Origin: Micromonospora sp. NBC_01796
Lineage (GTDB): Bacteria > Actinomycetota > Actinomycetes > Mycobacteriales > Micromonosporaceae
Reading direction: 5' to 3'
Assembly (NCBI RefSeq): GCF_035917455.1
Contig: NZ_CP109078.1
Location: 1,736,001 to 1,800,000 of the forward strand
Length of the DNA stretch: 64,000 bases
Shown one piece after another: positions 1 to 8,670 of the stretch (position 1 is the stretch's first letter; each line of letters begins with the position of its first letter). The notes beneath the pieces are model-generated. The model was not told where the DNA came from. It saw only the letters and a list, made by a program, of their open reading frames with translations, and ran no database searches. The translations under genes and the position numbers were made by a program.

Positions 1-1
1 C

Positions 2-1222
2 GGCAGTGTCATCCCGTCCTACGTGGACCATGCCAGCGGCGGCACCATCGTCGACGTCGACGGCCGGGAGTGGATCGACTTCGCGGCCGGTATCGCGGTC
101 ACCAACGTCGGCAACTCCGCCCCCCGGGTCGTCGCCGCCATCCGGGAGCAGGCGGAACGGTTCACCCACACCTGCTTCATGGTCGCGCCGTACGAGTCGT
201 ACGTGGCCGTCTGCGAACAGCTCAACACCCTCACCCCCGGCACGTACGAGAAGCGTTCGGCGCTGTTCAACTCCGGTGCCGAGGCGGTGGAGAACGCCGT
301 CAAGATCGCCCGCCACGTCACCGGCCGAGCGGCGGTGGTGGTCTTCGACCACGCGTACCACGGGCGGACCAACCTGACGATGGCGTTGACGGCGAAGAAC
401 ATGCCGTACAAGCACCGCTTCGGGCCGTTCGCCGGAGAGATCTACCGAGTGCCGATGTCGTACCCGCTGCGCGACGGCGGGTTGACCGGTCCCGTTGCGG
501 CAGCCAACGCCATCGAGCTGATCGAGAAGCAGGTCGGTGCGGAGAACGTGGCCGCACTGCTGATCGAGCCGATCCAGGGCGAGGGCGGTTTTGTCGTACC
601 GGCTCCGGGTTTCCTGCCCGCGTTGCGGGAGTGGGCGACGGCGGCCGGGGTCGTCTTCGTCGCCGACGAGATCCAGACCGGCTTCTGCCGTACCGGCGAC
701 TGGTTCGCCCTCGACCACGAACAGGTCGAACCGGACCTGATCACCCTGGCGAAGGGAATCGCCGGTGGACTCCCGCTCGCCGCCGTCACCGGCCGCGCGG
801 AGCTGATGGACGCCGTACACGTCGGCGGCCTGGGCGGCACCTACGGCGGCAACCCGATCGCCTGCGCCGCCGCACTGGCCGCCATCGAGACCATGCACGA
901 ACTGGACCTCCCCACCGCCGCCCGCAACATCGAGGCGACCATGCTCCCCCGCCTACAGACCCTGGCCGCCCAGGACCCCAGGATCGCCGAGGTACGCGGC
1001 CGAGGCGCCATGCTCGCCGTAGAGCTGGTCCTGCCGGGCACCCTCACCCCCGACCCCACCACCACCGCCGCCATCTCCGCCGCCTGCCACCGCCTGGGCC
1101 TACTCACCCTCACCTGCGGCACCTACGGCAACGTTCTCCGCTTCCTCCCCCCGCTCGTCATCGACACCCCCACCCTCACCCGCGCCCTGACCCTCCTAGA
1201 AACCGCCTTCACCACCACCTGA
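2..1222 (+). CDS. gabT: 4-aminobutyrate aminotransferase (5'-truncated by window)
   Basis: Class III PLP aminotransferase that moves the amino group of GABA to 2-oxoglutarate, giving succinic semialdehyde. The reading frame is open from base 2 and already encodes family sequence before the first possible start (GTG at 23), so the true N-terminus lies left of the window. Visible landmarks are NSGAEAVENAVKIAR (cofactor phosphate region), VADEIQTGFCRTG (PLP-ring Asp) and LAKGIAGGLPLA, whose Lys (codon 752-754) should form the Schiff base. About 400 residues are present, near the usual 420-450. It is followed by a long palindrome and a convergent gene. Polyamine uptake and oxidation genes nearby fit a role as the end step of putrescine breakdown. 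Closely related omega-aminotransferases cannot be excluded. Confidence 0.9.
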   Translation, partial: GSVIPSYVDHASGGTIVDVDGREWIDFAAGIAVTNVGNSAPRVVAAIREQAERFTHTCFMVAPYESYVAVCEQLNTLTPGTYEKRSALFNSGAEAVENAVKIARHVTGRAAVVVFDHAYHGRTNLTMALTAKNMPYKHRFGPFAGEIYRVPMSYPLRDGGLTGPVAAANAIELIEKQVGAENVAALLIEPIQGEGGFVVPAPGFLPALREWATAAGVVFVADEIQTGFCRTGDWFALDHEQVEPDLITLAKGIAGGLPLAAVTGRAELMDAVHVGGLGGTYGGNPIACAAALAAIETMHELDLPTAARNIEATMLPRLQTLAAQDPRIAEVRGRGAMLAVELVLPGTLTPDPTTTAAISAACHRLGLLTLTCGTYGNVLRFLPPLVIDTPTLTRALTLLETAFTTT

Positions 1223-1311
1223 ACCCCACCCCCCGGTCCCGGCCCCACTCCCTCCCCACCCCGCTCCCTCCCCGCTCCCTCCCCGCCCCTCGCCCCGCTC
1301 CCCGCTCCCCG

Positions 1312-1387
1312 CGTCGATCTTGCAGTTGTGGTCGTAGACATAAGCCGCAAAGGAAATGGATCAGGCGCCACAACTGCAAGATCGACG
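1312..1387. repeat. Long intergenic palindrome, copy 1 (20-bp perfect arms)
   Basis: Left arm 1312-1331 (CGTCGATCTTGCAGTTGTGG) is the exact reverse complement of 1368-1387; the loop is 36 bases. It lies between two convergent genes, so it could end transcription from both sides. The arm core GATCTTGCAGTTGTGG recurs exactly at 2456-2529 and with one change at 42927-43003. Confidence 0.9.
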
Positions 1388-1431
1388 GGGCCGGGGCGGG
1401 CGGGCCGGGGCCGGGGCGGGCGGGGGCGGAT

Positions 1432-2304
1432 TTAGGGGAGGAGGATGGCGCGGACTGTGGCGGCTATGTGGGCGGGGCGGCTGTAGAGGTCGCGGGCGGT
1501 GAAGTAGCGCATTTTCCAACCGTTGGTGGCGAGCCAGTTCATCCGGGCGCGGTCGTAACGGAGCCGCTCGGGGTCGAGGTGGGATGCACCGTCGTACTCC
1601 AAGCCAATCCGACGCTCCCGGTATCCCAGGTCGAGCCGGTAGACCCGCGAGCCGTACCGGTCGCACGCCCAGATCTGCGGCTCCGGCACCGGCAGGCCCG
1701 CGTCGATCAGCACCAGACGGAGTTGGCTTTCCTGCCTGCACTCGGCACGAGGGTCAGCGATCGGCACCAGGTTCCGCACCTGACAGACTCCCCGCAGTCC
1801 GGCATGCCGACCGACCTCCGCCCACAAATCGTCGGTACGGCAGGCACCGGACCGGAGTACGGCATCGAGCAGCGGCAGGGCATCCATCCGGCGCAACTGC
1901 CGCGCCAGGTCGATCGCGCACCGGGCAGCCGGTACGCAGGGCACACCGGCAAGTTCAACCGGGCCGAGCACCGGCAGCACCGCCTCGTGCGCGACAACGC
2001 CCCGAATCCTGGTCACCGCGACGCCCGTCGGCACTATCACGTGGATCATCTCCGGAGGCGAGGTCCCGAATCCGTGTAACGCGGCAGCCGACTGGTAGCC
2101 GAGCACCGCCCCGGCCGGAAGCCGCCGGAACGTCGCCCGCAACAGGTCCAGCCGGCTCGGGTTCGGGACGTAGATACCCCGGGTCACCCGTCGCAGATCA
2201 CCGCGCGCGACCCGATGACGGACCGCCGCCCGTGACATGCCAGCCGTACGCAACTCCGGATAGCGAAACGTCCCCTCGATCTCCACCCACCCAACACTGA
2301 CCAC
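1432..2304 (-). CDS. AbiEi-type wHTH / DUF559 nuclease-fold protein
   Basis: A 290-residue two-part protein. Residues ~10-60 look like the winged-helix N-terminus found in AbiEi-type antitoxins (SRAAVRHRVARGDLRRVTRGIY). The C-terminal ~110 residues look like DUF559, a Vsr/very-short-patch-repair-like PD-(D/E)XK fold: an Asp in YRLDLGY, Glu and Asp in IGLEYDG, a following His, then Arg-rich YDRARMNW and GWKMRYFTARDL. The candidate catalytic Asp and Glu are both kept. Such proteins are common in Micromonosporaceae and none has a firmly known role to my knowledge. The gene is bracketed by two copies of the same palindrome (1312-1387 and 2456-2529). No toxin partner gene is adjacent, so an antitoxin role is not supported by context. 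Confidence 0.75.
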   Translation of the reverse strand: MVSVGWVEIEGTFRYPELRTAGMSRAAVRHRVARGDLRRVTRGIYVPNPSRLDLLRATFRRLPAGAVLGYQSAAALHGFGTSPPEMIHVIVPTGVAVTRIRGVVAHEAVLPVLGPVELAGVPCVPAARCAIDLARQLRRMDALPLLDAVLRSGACRTDDLWAEVGRHAGLRGVCQVRNLVPIADPRAECRQESQLRLVLIDAGLPVPEPQIWACDRYGSRVYRLDLGYRERRIGLEYDGASHLDPERLRYDRARMNWLATNGWKMRYFTARDLYSRPAHIAATVRAILLP

Positions 2305-2410
2305 CCACCCCCGCCCCCACCACCCCCACCCGCTCCCCTGTGGACAACCACCCCACCTGTGGAAAACCCCCTAATCAACCACCCACCTGCTACACACACA
2401 CCCCCGCCCC

Positions 2411-2438
2411 TCCCTCCCTCCCTCCCTCCCTCCCTCCC
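2411..2438. repeat. TCCC microsatellite, seven copies
   Basis: Seven uninterrupted TCCC units in the leader DNA upstream of the DUF559 gene, inside a generally pyrimidine-rich stretch (about 2385-2450). Copy number in such tracts can vary by slippage. Confidence 0.85.
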
Positions 2439-2455
2439 CTCCCCCTCCCTCGCCT

Positions 2456-2529
2456 GGCGATCTTGCAGTTGTGGCGCCCAGGATGCCGGATTCGGGGCCT
2501 TTGTCAGCCACCACAACTGCAAGATCGCC
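2456..2529. repeat. Long intergenic palindrome, copy 2 (19-bp perfect arms)
   Basis: Left arm 2456-2474 (GGCGATCTTGCAGTTGTGG) pairs perfectly with 2511-2529 around a 36-base loop, the same loop length as copy 1. It sits between two genes on the minus strand, after the stop of the saccharopine-dehydrogenase-like gene and before the DUF559 gene. Confidence 0.9.
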
Positions 2530-2576
2530 GAGGAAGGCTGGCACGGCGGGCCCGAACCCCATCCGGGCACGGCGGC

Positions 2577-3776
2577 TCACCGGTCTTCGATGCCCCAGGG
2601 GGAGCCGTACGCGGTGAGCAGATCCAGGAACGGCTTGGGCGGCAACGCCTCAGGCCCGAGTACGCCGATGCCGCTCCACACTCCGGTGGCGAGCAGTTCG
2701 AGGGCGATCACCGGGTTGATCGCGGTCTGCCAGACGACGGCCTGGTGGCCGTACTCGGCCATCGACCATTCGTTGTCGACCACGTGGTAGAGGTAGGTGC
2801 GGCGGGGTTTGCCGTCCTTTCCGGTGCCGGTGACCCAGGTGCCGGCGCAGGTTTTGCCGCGCATCCGGTCACCGAGGCTCGCCGGGTCGGGCAGGCAGGC
2901 GGCGACCACGTCCCGGGGAGCGACGGAGACCCCACCGACCCGGACCGGGCGGGTCGAGTCCAGCCCGAGTTTGTGCAGCGTACGGAGCACGTCGATGAAC
3001 TCGGCGCCGAGCCCGTACTTGAAGGTGACCTTGCGGGCCGGCACCCAGCGCGGGACGAGCAGCACCTCCTCGTGCTCCACGTGCACACACTCGACCGGGC
3101 CGATCCCCTCGGGGAAGTCGAACATCTCCGGTTCGGCGAACGGTTCGGTCGTGTACCAGCCCCGGTCGGCCTCCCAGATGACGGGCGGGTTGAGGCACTC
3201 CTCGATGGTGGTCCAGATGGAGAACGACGGGGCGAAGTCGTAACCGTCGACGGTCAGGTTCGCGCCGTCGCGTACGCCGATCTCGTCGATGTCGGAGAAG
3301 AGCGCGTCGGCGGCGTAGCGGGCGAAGATGTCGGACAGACCCGGTTCGACACCGATGCCGAGCAGCGCCAGCCGGCCCGCCTCGGACCATTTTTCCGCCA
3401 TCGCGAACTGGTCGTCGCCGAGCTTGACCCCGCACTGCTGGTAGGGACTGTCGGGGTGCGGGGTGGACAGCGACATCGCCATGTCGAGGTAGTCGGCGCC
3501 GGCGGCGAGTGCCCCTTCGAAGATCGGCATGACGAAGCGCGGGTCGACCGCGTTGAGGACGTGCGTGATCCCGTGTTCGCGGCAGAGCGCGGCGACCGCG
3601 TCGGCCGAGGAGGCGTCGACGGTCGCGGCGACGAACCGGGAACGTCCCGCGACCGCGCGCTCGGCACGGGCCGGGTCGTGGTCGGCGACCACGCAGAGGT
3701 CGAAGAAGTCGCGGCGGTCGGCGATCGCGGCAGCGGCGGAGCCGACCCCGCCTGCGCCGAGGAGGAGGAAACGCAT
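2577..3776 (-). CDS. Saccharopine dehydrogenase-like protein of the pot operon
   Basis: About 399 residues. Starts with a Rossmann fingerprint (MRFLLLGAGGVGSAAAA, GxGGxG) and follows the saccharopine dehydrogenase / carboxynorspermidine dehydrogenase family pattern, with GVEPGLSDIFARYAAD in the middle. Family members reduce Schiff bases between an amino acid or aldehyde and an amine using NAD(P)H. The start at 3776 is chosen because GGAAGGGG precedes it and the GxGGxG begins a few residues in. It follows potC by only 25 bases on the same strand, so it is probably the last gene of the polyamine uptake operon. That context suggests a polyamine or lysine-linked substrate, but the substrate cannot be read from sequence. 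Confidence 0.8.
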   Translation of the reverse strand: MRFLLLGAGGVGSAAAAIADRRDFFDLCVVADHDPARAERAVAGRSRFVAATVDASSADAVAALCREHGITHVLNAVDPRFVMPIFEGALAAGADYLDMAMSLSTPHPDSPYQQCGVKLGDDQFAMAEKWSEAGRLALLGIGVEPGLSDIFARYAADALFSDIDEIGVRDGANLTVDGYDFAPSFSIWTTIEECLNPPVIWEADRGWYTTEPFAEPEMFDFPEGIGPVECVHVEHEEVLLVPRWVPARKVTFKYGLGAEFIDVLRTLHKLGLDSTRPVRVGGVSVAPRDVVAACLPDPASLGDRMRGKTCAGTWVTGTGKDGKPRRTYLYHVVDNEWSMAEYGHQAVVWQTAINPVIALELLATGVWSGIGVLGPEALPPKPFLDLLTAYGSPWGIEDR

Positions 3777-3801
3777 GGAAAACCCCTTCCGGGTACGGAT
3801 A

Positions 3802-4602
3802 TCAGCGCCGTACCCGTAGTCGCCGCCCGACCGAGCCACCGAGCACCAGCAGTACGGCGATCGCGAACATGGCCGTGCCGATCACGTTGACCTGCGGCGG
3901 GATACCACGCTGGGCGGCTCCCCAGACGTACATGGGGAAGGTGACGGTGGTGCCGGAGTTGAAGTTCGTGATGATGAAGTCGTCGAACGAGAGCGAGAAC
4001 GCCAGCAGGGCGGCGGCGACGATGCCGGGCAGCACCAGTGGCAGGGTGATCCGGCGGAACGTCTGCCACTCGTTGGCGTAGAGGTCCATCGCCGCCTCTT
4101 CCAGCCGGCTGTCCATCCCGGCGAGCCGGGCCTTGACCGTGACGACCACGAACGAGACGCAGAACATGACGTGTGCGATCAGTACGGTCCAGAAGCCGAG
4201 CGGCACCCCGCCGGCGACGAACAGGGCCAGCAGCGAGGTCCCCATGACCAGTTCGGGGCTGGCCATCGGCAGGAAGACCAGCAGGTTGACCACACCCCTG
4301 CCCCGGAACCGGTGCCGGACCAGGGCGAACGCCATCAGCGTGCCGAGCGCGGTGGCGACGACGGTGGCGAGGAACCCGATCTGGGCGCTGCGGGCGACCG
4401 CCGAGCACAGGTCGGCCGGACCGCACGGGTTGGCCCAGTTGTCGAGGGTGAACTCGTTGAAGTCGTACGACACCCGGCTCGACGGGCGGTTGAACGACAG
4501 CGCCCCGACGACCGCGATCGGCAGGAACAGGTAACCGAGGACCACCAGCGCCACCACCATCACCCAGTGGTCCGCGACCCAGCGCCCGATCCGATGACCC
4601 AT
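3802..4602 (-). CDS. potC: Polyamine ABC transporter permease, PotC type
   Basis: Inner-membrane permease of a spermidine/putrescine importer. The 266 residues hold about six hydrophobic segments, beginning with WVMVVALVVLGYLFLPIAVV. The EAA loop that docks on the ATPase is clear (EEAAMDLYANEWQTF then RRITLPLVLPGI). The start lies one base after the potB stop codon, so translation is almost certainly coupled. Order of the operon is potD, potA, potB, potC, then the saccharopine-dehydrogenase-like gene. Confidence 0.92.
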   Translation of the reverse strand: MGHRIGRWVADHWVMVVALVVLGYLFLPIAVVGALSFNRPSSRVSYDFNEFTLDNWANPCGPADLCSAVARSAQIGFLATVVATALGTLMAFALVRHRFRGRGVVNLLVFLPMASPELVMGTSLLALFVAGGVPLGFWTVLIAHVMFCVSFVVVTVKARLAGMDSRLEEAAMDLYANEWQTFRRITLPLVLPGIVAAALLAFSLSFDDFIITNFNSGTTVTFPMYVWGAAQRGIPPQVNVIGTAMFAIAVLLVLGGSVGRRLRVRR

Positions 4603-4603
4603 G

Positions 4604-5449
4604 TCAGATGACCTCCTCGGTGCCGGAGCGGCGCAGGTAGACGAAAACGATGGCCAGGATCGCCGCCATCAGGAGGAAGGAGAGCGCCGCGCCCTGGGGG
4701 TAGTCGAGCCGGACCAGGAACGCGGAGTCGATCACGTTGCCGATCATGTACTCGTTCGGCGTACCGAGGAGTTCGGCGTTGATGTAGTCGCCGCTCGCCG
4801 GGATGAAAAAGAGCAGGGTGCCGGCAACGAGACCGGGCATGGACAACGGCAGGACGACCGTACGGAAGGTGCGTACCGGACCTGCGTAGAGGTCCTTCGC
4901 CGCTTCCAGCAGTCGACCGTCGAGCCGTTCCAGGCTGGCGTAGAGCGGCAGGACCAGGAACGGCAGGAAGTTGTACGTCAGCCCGAGTACCACCGCGAAC
5001 GGGGTGGCCAGCAGCCTGCCGTCGGCGCCGAGGAGGTGCAGGTCGCGCAGCAGCCCGACCAGGACACCGTTGTCGGACAGGATCGTCTTCCAGGCCAGGG
5101 TGCGGACCAGGAAACTGGTGAACATCGGGGCGATGACGCAGACCAGCAGCAGGTTGCGCCACCGCCCGGCGCGCTGCGCGATCGCGTACGCCAGGGGGTA
5201 GCCGAGCAGAATCGCGAGCACGGTGGCGATGCCGGCGTACAGGAACGAGCGGCCGAACTGCGGCCAGTAGGCGGCCAGGACGTCACCGTAGTTGCCGAAC
5301 GCCCAGGTCATCGCGTACCCGGTGGCGAGCGAGCCGCCCGGGTCGTAGAGGCTCGCGGCGGCGAGTTGCACCACGGGTACGACGAAGAAGAGCAGCAGCC
5401 ACAGTCCGCCCGGCAACAGCAGCAGGTACGGCAGCGCCTTCTTCCTCAT
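4604..5449 (-). CDS. potB: Polyamine ABC transporter permease, PotB type
   Basis: First permease of the importer, 281 residues with six predicted membrane helices. The N-terminal segment LPYLLLLPGGLWLLLFFVVP is typical of PotB. The EAA motif reads EAAKDLYAGPVRTF followed by RTVVLPLSMPGLVAG. The ATG overlaps the potA stop by four bases, indicating translational coupling. It pairs with PotC to form the translocation pore. Confidence 0.92.
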   Translation of the reverse strand: MRKKALPYLLLLPGGLWLLLFFVVPVVQLAAASLYDPGGSLATGYAMTWAFGNYGDVLAAYWPQFGRSFLYAGIATVLAILLGYPLAYAIAQRAGRWRNLLLVCVIAPMFTSFLVRTLAWKTILSDNGVLVGLLRDLHLLGADGRLLATPFAVVLGLTYNFLPFLVLPLYASLERLDGRLLEAAKDLYAGPVRTFRTVVLPLSMPGLVAGTLLFFIPASGDYINAELLGTPNEYMIGNVIDSAFLVRLDYPQGAALSFLLMAAILAIVFVYLRRSGTEEVI

Positions 5450-6606
5450 GTCGGAAGCTCGGCGGGGGTGTCGAGGATCGGTGCGGTCTGGTCGGCCGCG
5501 CCCGGTTCCCGGGGCAGCAAAAAGGCGTGTTCACCGCGCCAGTGCGCCACCACGTCCGAGCCGACCGGCAGCACGCTGGTGGCGCCGCTGTTCGCCACGA
5601 AGACCGACAGTTCGGTCCCCCACCCGGTCCGGACCTGGTACTGGGTGCTCACCCCGAGGTAGGCGGCATCACTGACCACGCCGGTGATCTGCTGGTGTCC
5701 GGCGGGGACCGGATCCTCCGCACCGACCAGGTGCAGCTTCTCCGGGCGTACGCCGAGGTAGACCGGTCCCCGGTCGACCCGGGACCGGGCGGCGGGCACC
5801 GAGAAACGCGAGCCGTACGCCTCGACCGGAACCTCGTCCCCGGCGCGCCCGGCGGCGTCCCCGGCCAACAGGTTGGACTGGCCGAGGAAGTTGGCGACGA
5901 ACGCGGTGGCCGGGAACTCGTAGAGGTCGGCCGGGGCGCCGAGTTGTTCGATCTTCCCGGCGTTCATCACCGCGACCGTGTCGGCCATCGTCATGGCCTC
6001 CTCCTGGTCGTGGGTGACGTGTACGAAGGTGATGCCGACCTCGGTCTGGATCCGTTTGAGTTCGAGTTGCATCTGCCGGCGCAGCTTGAGGTCCAGGGCG
6101 CCGAGCGGTTCGTCGAGCAGCAGCACCTGCGGTCGGTTGATCAGCGCCCGGGCCAGCGCCACCCGCTGCTGCTGGCCGCCGGAGAGCTGCGCCGGGTGCC
6201 GCTTGGCGTAACCGTCGAGCTGCACCAGCGCCAGCATCCGGTGCACCTGTTCGGTCACCTCGCGGACCTTGCGACGGCGCAGCCCGAAGGCGACGTTCTC
6301 GAAGATGTCCAGGTGCGGGAAGAGCGCGTAGCTCTGGAAAACCGTGTTCACCGGCCGCCTGTACGGCCGCAGCCGGCTGATGTCCTGCTCGCCGAGGAGG
6401 ACCTGCCCGCTGGTCGGCTCGGTCAGCCCGGCGACCATGCGCAGGGTGGTGGTCTTGCCGCACCCGGAGGCGCCGAGCAGGGCGAAGAACGACCCCTGCG
6501 GGACGGTCAGGCTGAGGTCGTCGACCGCGGTGAAGATGCCGTACCGCTTGGTCACGTTGGTCAGGCGCAGGTCGCCCGCAACCTGTTCTGTGGTTTCTTT
6601 GGTCAT
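5446..6606 (-). CDS. potA: Polyamine ABC transporter ATPase PotA
   Basis: ATP-binding subunit, 386 residues. Walker A is GASGCGKTT, the signature is [15 protein letters not shown], Walker B is [12 protein letters not shown], and the switch His lies in [11 protein letters not shown]. The last ~130 residues look like the TOBE domain usual for spermidine importers. It begins six bases after the potD stop and overlaps potB by four bases. Confidence 0.94.
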   Translation of the reverse strand: MTKETTEQVAGDLRLTNVTKRYGIFTAVDDLSLTVPQGSFFALLGASGCGKTTTLRMVAGLTEPTSGQVLLGEQDISRLRPYRRPVNTVFQSYALFPHLDIFENVAFGLRRRKVREVTEQVHRMLALVQLDGYAKRHPAQLSGGQQQRVALARALINRPQVLLLDEPLGALDLKLRRQMQLELKRIQTEVGITFVHVTHDQEEAMTMADTVAVMNAGKIEQLGAPADLYEFPATAFVANFLGQSNLLAGDAAGRAGDEVPVEAYGSRFSVPAARSRVDRGPVYLGVRPEKLHLVGAEDPVPAGHQQITGVVSDAAYLGVSTQYQVRTGWGTELSVFVANSGATSVLPVGSDVVAHWRGEHAFLLPREPGAADQTAPILDTPAELPT

Positions 6607-6612
6607 CGCCGG

Positions 6613-7836
6613 CTACGCACCGATGACCTGCTGGAACTTGCCCTCGTACGCGCGTTCCTGGGCGTCGGTCAGGGCCATGAAGACCTTCGCCTTGGCCAGC
6701 AGCGCGGCATCCGGGAAGATCAGCGGGTTGGCGGCCAACTCCGGGTCGATCTTCTCCATCTCCGCCTGCGCGCCCTCGACCGGGCAGATGTAGTTGACGT
6801 ACGCGGCGACCTGGGCGGCCACGGCCGGGTCGTAGTAGTAGTCGATGAGTGCCTCGGCGTTGCCCTTGTGGGTCGCCTTGTTCGGCACCTCCATGTTGTC
6901 CGAGAAGAGCATCACCCCGGAGTCCGGCGCCACGAACTGGATCTTGTCGTTCTCGGCGGAAAGTTGGATGACGTCGCCGGACCAGCCGATACACGCCGCC
7001 ACGTCGCCCTTGGCCAGGTCGGGCGCGTAGTCGTTGCCGGTGAACCGGCGGATCTGCCCGCTGTCCACGGCCTTCTGCAACTTCGCGAGCGCGTCGTCGA
7101 ACTGGGCGTCGGTGAACTTCGCCGGATCGTGCCCGTTGGACTGCAACAACAGACCCATGGTGTCGCGCATCTCGCTCAACGCGGTCACCTTGCCCTTGAG
7201 ATCGGGGCGGGTGAGCAGTTCGTCGACCGTACGGATCTCCTTGGTGACACTGCCGTTGTAGGCGAGCCCGGACAGGCCGGACTGCCACGGCAGGGCGTAC
7301 TCGTTGTTCGGGTCGAAGGAGCGACCGCGCAGCGAGGCGAGCAGGTTCTTCTCCACATTGGGGAGTTTCGCCTTGTCGAGCTTCTGCACCCAGCCGAGCC
7401 GGATCACCCGGGCGGCCATCCAGTCGGTGAGCACGATGATGTCGCGCCCGGTCGACTGACAGGCGGCGAGCTGGTTCTGCACCTTGCCGAAGAACTCGTT
7501 GTTGTCGTTGATGTCCTCGGTGTACGTAACCTGGATGCCGGACTTCGTCTGGAAGGCGTCGAGGGTGGGCCGCTTCGACTCGTCGGCCTCGTCAACGTCG
7601 AGATACTGCGGCCAGTTGGAGAAGGCGAGCGTCTTCTCGGTGCCGGAGAGGTCCTCGCTGACACAGCCGGCCTCGGTCTGCTGCGCACCCTTGGTGCCGC
7701 AGGCGGCCAGGGCGCCACCGGCGGCGAGCAGCGCCGCCGAGCCGGCGGCACCGTGCAGCAGGGTCCGACGGGAGACTCCGGGCAGCAGGGTCGGACGGGA
7801 GGCACCGAGCGGCGGGGGGCGGAAACGGTTACGCAT
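6613..7836 (-). CDS. potD: Polyamine-binding lipoprotein PotD
   Basis: Substrate-binding protein, 407 residues. The N-terminus has a twin-arginine pattern (VSRRTLLHG) and a lipobox (ALAACG), so it is probably exported folded by Tat and lipid-anchored outside the membrane. Motifs of the PotD family include LAFSNWPQYLDVDE near the mature start and YYYDPAVAAQVAAYVNYICPV late in the protein. It is the first gene of the operon, divergent from the Lrp-type regulator at 8059. Which polyamine it binds cannot be told. Confidence 0.92.
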   Translation of the reverse strand: MRNRFRPPPLGASRPTLLPGVSRRTLLHGAAGSAALLAAGGALAACGTKGAQQTEAGCVSEDLSGTEKTLAFSNWPQYLDVDEADESKRPTLDAFQTKSGIQVTYTEDINDNNEFFGKVQNQLAACQSTGRDIIVLTDWMAARVIRLGWVQKLDKAKLPNVEKNLLASLRGRSFDPNNEYALPWQSGLSGLAYNGSVTKEIRTVDELLTRPDLKGKVTALSEMRDTMGLLLQSNGHDPAKFTDAQFDDALAKLQKAVDSGQIRRFTGNDYAPDLAKGDVAACIGWSGDVIQLSAENDKIQFVAPDSGVMLFSDNMEVPNKATHKGNAEALIDYYYDPAVAAQVAAYVNYICPVEGAQAEMEKIDPELAANPLIFPDAALLAKAKVFMALTDAQERAYEGKFQQVIGA

Positions 7837-8058
7837 ATGACGGCTCCTCGGGGGTCGAGCCAGCGGTGCGGAACATGGGGGGTGGCGCCCGCCGGCCGGA
7901 TGTCATCGCGACTGATTCAATGTGACGACGATCCTGGCATGCAGCACCGCTTGTTACAAGGGATTCCGTCGCGGAAGTAGCTGTTCGCAACGAAATGCGC
8001 CAGACTCACCGCGGTAACACAACAGGCATCCAATGCCTGGTCAGCGACTGGGGGAAAG
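7837..8058. promoter_or_regulatory. Divergent promoter region of potD and the Lrp-type regulator
   Basis: This 222-base gap must carry promoters for both the pot operon and the regulator. Two short palindromes lie in it: TTCCGTCGCGGAA at 7964-7976 and TTCGCAACGAA at 7984-7994, with centres 19 bases apart, close to two helical turns. They are plausible sites for the adjacent Lrp/AsnC protein. This is inference from position and symmetry. Confidence 0.5.
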
Positions 8059-8568
8059 ATGGCCAACGGGCCCACCGACGATCGCCGCGCACGACGAGTC
8101 ACCGTACGCGAGGGCGCGAATCACGCCCTGCTCGACGATGTCGCGAAACAGATCATCGAACAGTTGCAGGAGGACGGGCGCCGGGCGTACGCGACGATCG
8201 GTCGGGCGGTCGGCCTCTCCGAGGCGGCCGTACGCCAGCGGGTGCAGCGGCTGCTCGACGCCGGGGTGATGCAGATCGTCGCGGTGACCGATCCGCTCCA
8301 GCTCGGCTTCCCCCGCCAGGCGATGATCGGCCTGAAGACCGACGGCGACCTGGAACAGGTGGCGGACCGCCTCGCCGAACTGGACGAGGTCGACTACGTG
8401 GTCATCACCGCCGGCTCGTTCGACCTGCTCACCGAGGTCGTCTGCCGCAACGACGACCACCTCCTGGAGATCCTGCAACGCCTACGCGCCGTCCCCGGCG
8501 TCGTCTCCACAGAAGCCTTCGTCTACCTAAAACTCCGCAAACAAACCTACTCCTGGGGCACCCCCTAA
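8059..8568 (+). CDS. Lrp/AsnC family transcriptional regulator
   Basis: 169 residues: an N-terminal helix-turn-helix (RAYATIGRAVGLSEAAVRQRVQRLLDAGV) and a C-terminal ligand-sensing RAM domain (DYVVITAGSFDLLTEVVCRN). The ATG follows GGGGGAAAG at good spacing. It is divergent from the pot operon and lies in the same region as gabT, so it probably controls polyamine or GABA use in response to an amino acid or amine (inference). A 22-bp-arm palindrome follows the stop. Confidence 0.9.
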   Translation: MANGPTDDRRARRVTVREGANHALLDDVAKQIIEQLQEDGRRAYATIGRAVGLSEAAVRQRVQRLLDAGVMQIVAVTDPLQLGFPRQAMIGLKTDGDLEQVADRLAELDEVDYVVITAGSFDLLTEVVCRNDDHLLEILQRLRAVPGVVSTEAFVYLKLRKQTYSWGTP

Positions 8569-8601
8569 CCCCGCTCTCCCAACCCCACCCCCGTTCACCC
8601 C

Positions 8602-8662
8602 GTTGATCATGAAGTTAGCGACCGGATGAGGCTGATTTCAGGTCGCTAACTTCATGGTCAAC
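8602..8662. repeat. Long intergenic palindrome, variant arm type (22-bp arms)
   Basis: Arms 8602-8623 and 8641-8662 pair with one mismatch in 22; the left arm begins GTTGATCATGAAGTTAGCG. The loop is 17 bases. It lies between the Lrp gene and the convergent transposase. The arm sequence differs from copies 1-3 but keeps a GATC near its outer end. Confidence 0.85.
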
Positions 8663-8670
8663 TTCGCGGG

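Noticed and set aside
70-2079. Long plus-strand open frame (669 codons) rich in Arg, His and Pro
   Set aside because: Shadow of gabT and of the DUF559 gene on the opposite strand; composition is typical of an off-frame in 70+% GC DNA and no domain is seen.
1432-2304. AbiE-type toxin-antitoxin system
   Set aside because: Only the AbiEi-like N-terminal fold is seen; no AbiEii nucleotidyltransferase toxin gene is adjacent.
5527-7980. 817-codon plus-strand frame opposite potA and potD
   Set aside because: Antisense to two clear ABC transporter genes with intact motifs; no start signal and no recognisable domain.
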